From: Pseudomonadota bacterium
GTDB taxonomy: Archaea > Thermoplasmatota > SW-10-69-26 > JACQPN01 > JAJPHT01
Direction of reading: 5' to 3'
NCBI GenBank assembly: GCA_021325135.1
Contig: JAJPHT010000031.1
Location: 1 to 56,955 of the forward strand
DNA: 56,955 nt
Shown here: positions 56,123 through 56,955 of the stretch, piece by piece
Position numbering within the stretch: the stretch's first letter is position 1
Layout: each line of letters starts with the position of its first letter
Notes under the pieces: generated by a model
What the model saw: the letters and a program-made list of their open reading frames with translations, nothing else
What the model was told of the DNA's origin: nothing
Database searches by the model: none
Made by a program: the position numbers and the translations under genes

Positions 56123-56955
56123 ATGCGCAAGATTTCGATCCTCCTCGGTGCGCTTCTCGCCGTGGCGATGGCGCACGCCGTTGTCGTCGTGAACGCGAAC
56201 AGCGTGTGCGTTGGCGCGAACCAGCCGGTGCATACCTACGGCTCTTCCGTCACGGTCGGAGTAAACTCGCATACGCTCGCGACGTCTGGAGGGGCGGGTA
56301 ACGTCCTGGTCGACGACACGAACACGGCGGATTGCAACAACGATGGCATCTCCAGTGACTTCGACGGAGACTTTGACGCGGGTGTTGGCGGCGGCTTCTT
56401 CGGCAGCACCAACGCGTGGGACGTGGCCGATGGCTGCGGCTACGACCTCAACGTCCACACCTCGACCGGCACCGTGACGGACATCACGAGCCTGCCCGTG
56501 AGCGGCAACTTCGGCGTCGACGACGTCGCCGGGCCCATTCCGGTCAGCCAGAGCACGGGCGAGTTCGACCAGCCCATCGACGACCTGGTCGCGATCCTGA
56601 CCCCCCTCGGCCCCGTCTGGGGCGCCGACGACACCCCCGGCGGCCTTGACAACACGCTCGACACGCTCGTGATCCCCCTGCCCGAGCCCGTGGGCCCCAT
56701 CGCCCTGGGCGACCTGAGCGAGTCCAGCACCGTCACGAGCTGCCAGACCGACGGCTCGATCACGCCCCTGGTGGACGCGAACGACTGCCTCGCGGCCTTC
56801 ACGACCTCCTGGAAGACCACCGACCCCGCCTCCGCGAACAACGCCGGCGGCTACACCACCTGCCCCCGCGCGGGCGGCGACGACGGCTACTGGATCTTCC
56901 TCCAGAGCGGCGTCACCGAGGACGGCGGCGGCGCGACCGTCGGAACGGCCACGAC
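56123..56955 (+). CDS. Secreted protein, N-terminal part (truncated by window end)
   Basis: The ATG at 56123 opens a frame that stays open to the last base, 277 complete codons. It begins MRKISILLGALLAVAMAHAV, a signal peptide, then a mature domain rich in Asn, Asp, Gly and Thr with NTADCNNDGISSDFDGDFDA, GFFGSTNAWDVADGCGYDLN and PVSQSTGEFDQPIDDLVAIL. Cysteines occur in separate positions (about eight), and the visible part lacks any anchor. No family was recognised. The first 60 codons use more A/T at third positions than the remainder, which joins the AT-rich upstream region, suggesting a compositional junction. Confidence 0.75.
   Translation, partial: MRKISILLGALLAVAMAHAVVVVNANSVCVGANQPVHTYGSSVTVGVNSHTLATSGGAGNVLVDDTNTADCNNDGISSDFDGDFDAGVGGGFFGSTNAWDVADGCGYDLNVHTSTGTVTDITSLPVSGNFGVDDVAGPIPVSQSTGEFDQPIDDLVAILTPLGPVWGADDTPGGLDNTLDTLVIPLPEPVGPIALGDLSESSTVTSCQTDGSITPLVDANDCLAAFTTSWKTTDPASANNAGGYTTCPRAGGDDGYWIFLQSGVTEDGGGATVGTAT

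Overview
The window is strongly GC-rich (roughly 70% by eye) and archaeal. The evidence is an archaeal-type PheT C-terminus, an archaeal NAC with a UBA domain, a GPN-loop GTPase, a diphthamide-type PP-loop amidase, tRNAs without an encoded CCA end, and TATA-like boxes about 27 bases upstream of many start codons, which fits leaderless mRNAs. Many secreted proteins carry lipobox signal peptides, or a C-terminal hydrophobic helix plus Arg cluster preceded by PGF or PxP-like residues (PGF-CTERM-like). Together this points to a high-GC lineage of the Thermoplasmatota. That placement is an inference; halophilic archaea are less likely because the proteins are not uniformly acidic and several have very basic tails.

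Layout. 1-5.1 kb: end of pheT, two small cytoplasmic proteins, a UbiB/ABC1 kinase with a small membrane protein, and a sugar nucleotidyltransferase. 5.2-10.4 kb: an FG-GAP surface protein, an EamA transporter, a membrane EEP phosphatase and a Cys/Tyr-rich secreted peptide. 10.5-15.3 kb: tRNA-Val(CAC), an HTH/membrane pair, a 6-oxopurine-type MTA/MTI phosphorylase, tRNA-Met(CAU) with a duplicated 3' end, NAC and bifunctional Nnr. 15.4-20.6 kb: a run of surface proteins and a second EamA transporter. 20.5-24.4 kb (minus): double cupredoxin, M50 protease and membrane Ser/Thr kinase in one tight operon. 24.5-30 kb: TraB protein, single cupredoxin, TrkA-N/DHH phosphoesterase, double HTH and M28 lipoprotein. 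30.1-41.7 kb: a large surface protein, an MTA/SAH deaminase, an RGG-tailed protein, Dph6, an Asp-box lipoprotein, SRPBCC/ArsR, a nitrilase and others. 41.7-47.6 kb: Cys-rich secreted protein, divergent DUF4430-like and terpene-cyclase-toroid secreted proteins, FKBP-like lipoprotein, beta-decarboxylating dehydrogenase, GxxExxY protein and enoyl-CoA hydratase. 47.6-56.9 kb: VIT/VWA surface protein divergent from a membrane-bound HTH regulator across a perfect 20-bp palindrome, then GPN GTPase, PurD-PyrE, two small secreted proteins, an AT-richer gap, and a truncated secreted protein at the window edge.

How the genes may work together. The MTA/SAH deaminase (33.1 kb) and the Asn-type phosphorylase (11.4 kb) could form the deamination route of methylthioadenosine salvage. 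PyrE and PurD overlap and both use or derive from PRPP chemistry. The copper protein, intramembrane protease and membrane kinase look like an envelope redox/signalling module. The VIT/VWA protein and its divergent membrane HTH neighbour share a PxP-helix-Arg C-terminus and a common control region, so they probably belong to one envelope system. No CRISPR array, insertion sequence, transposase or replication origin was recognised.
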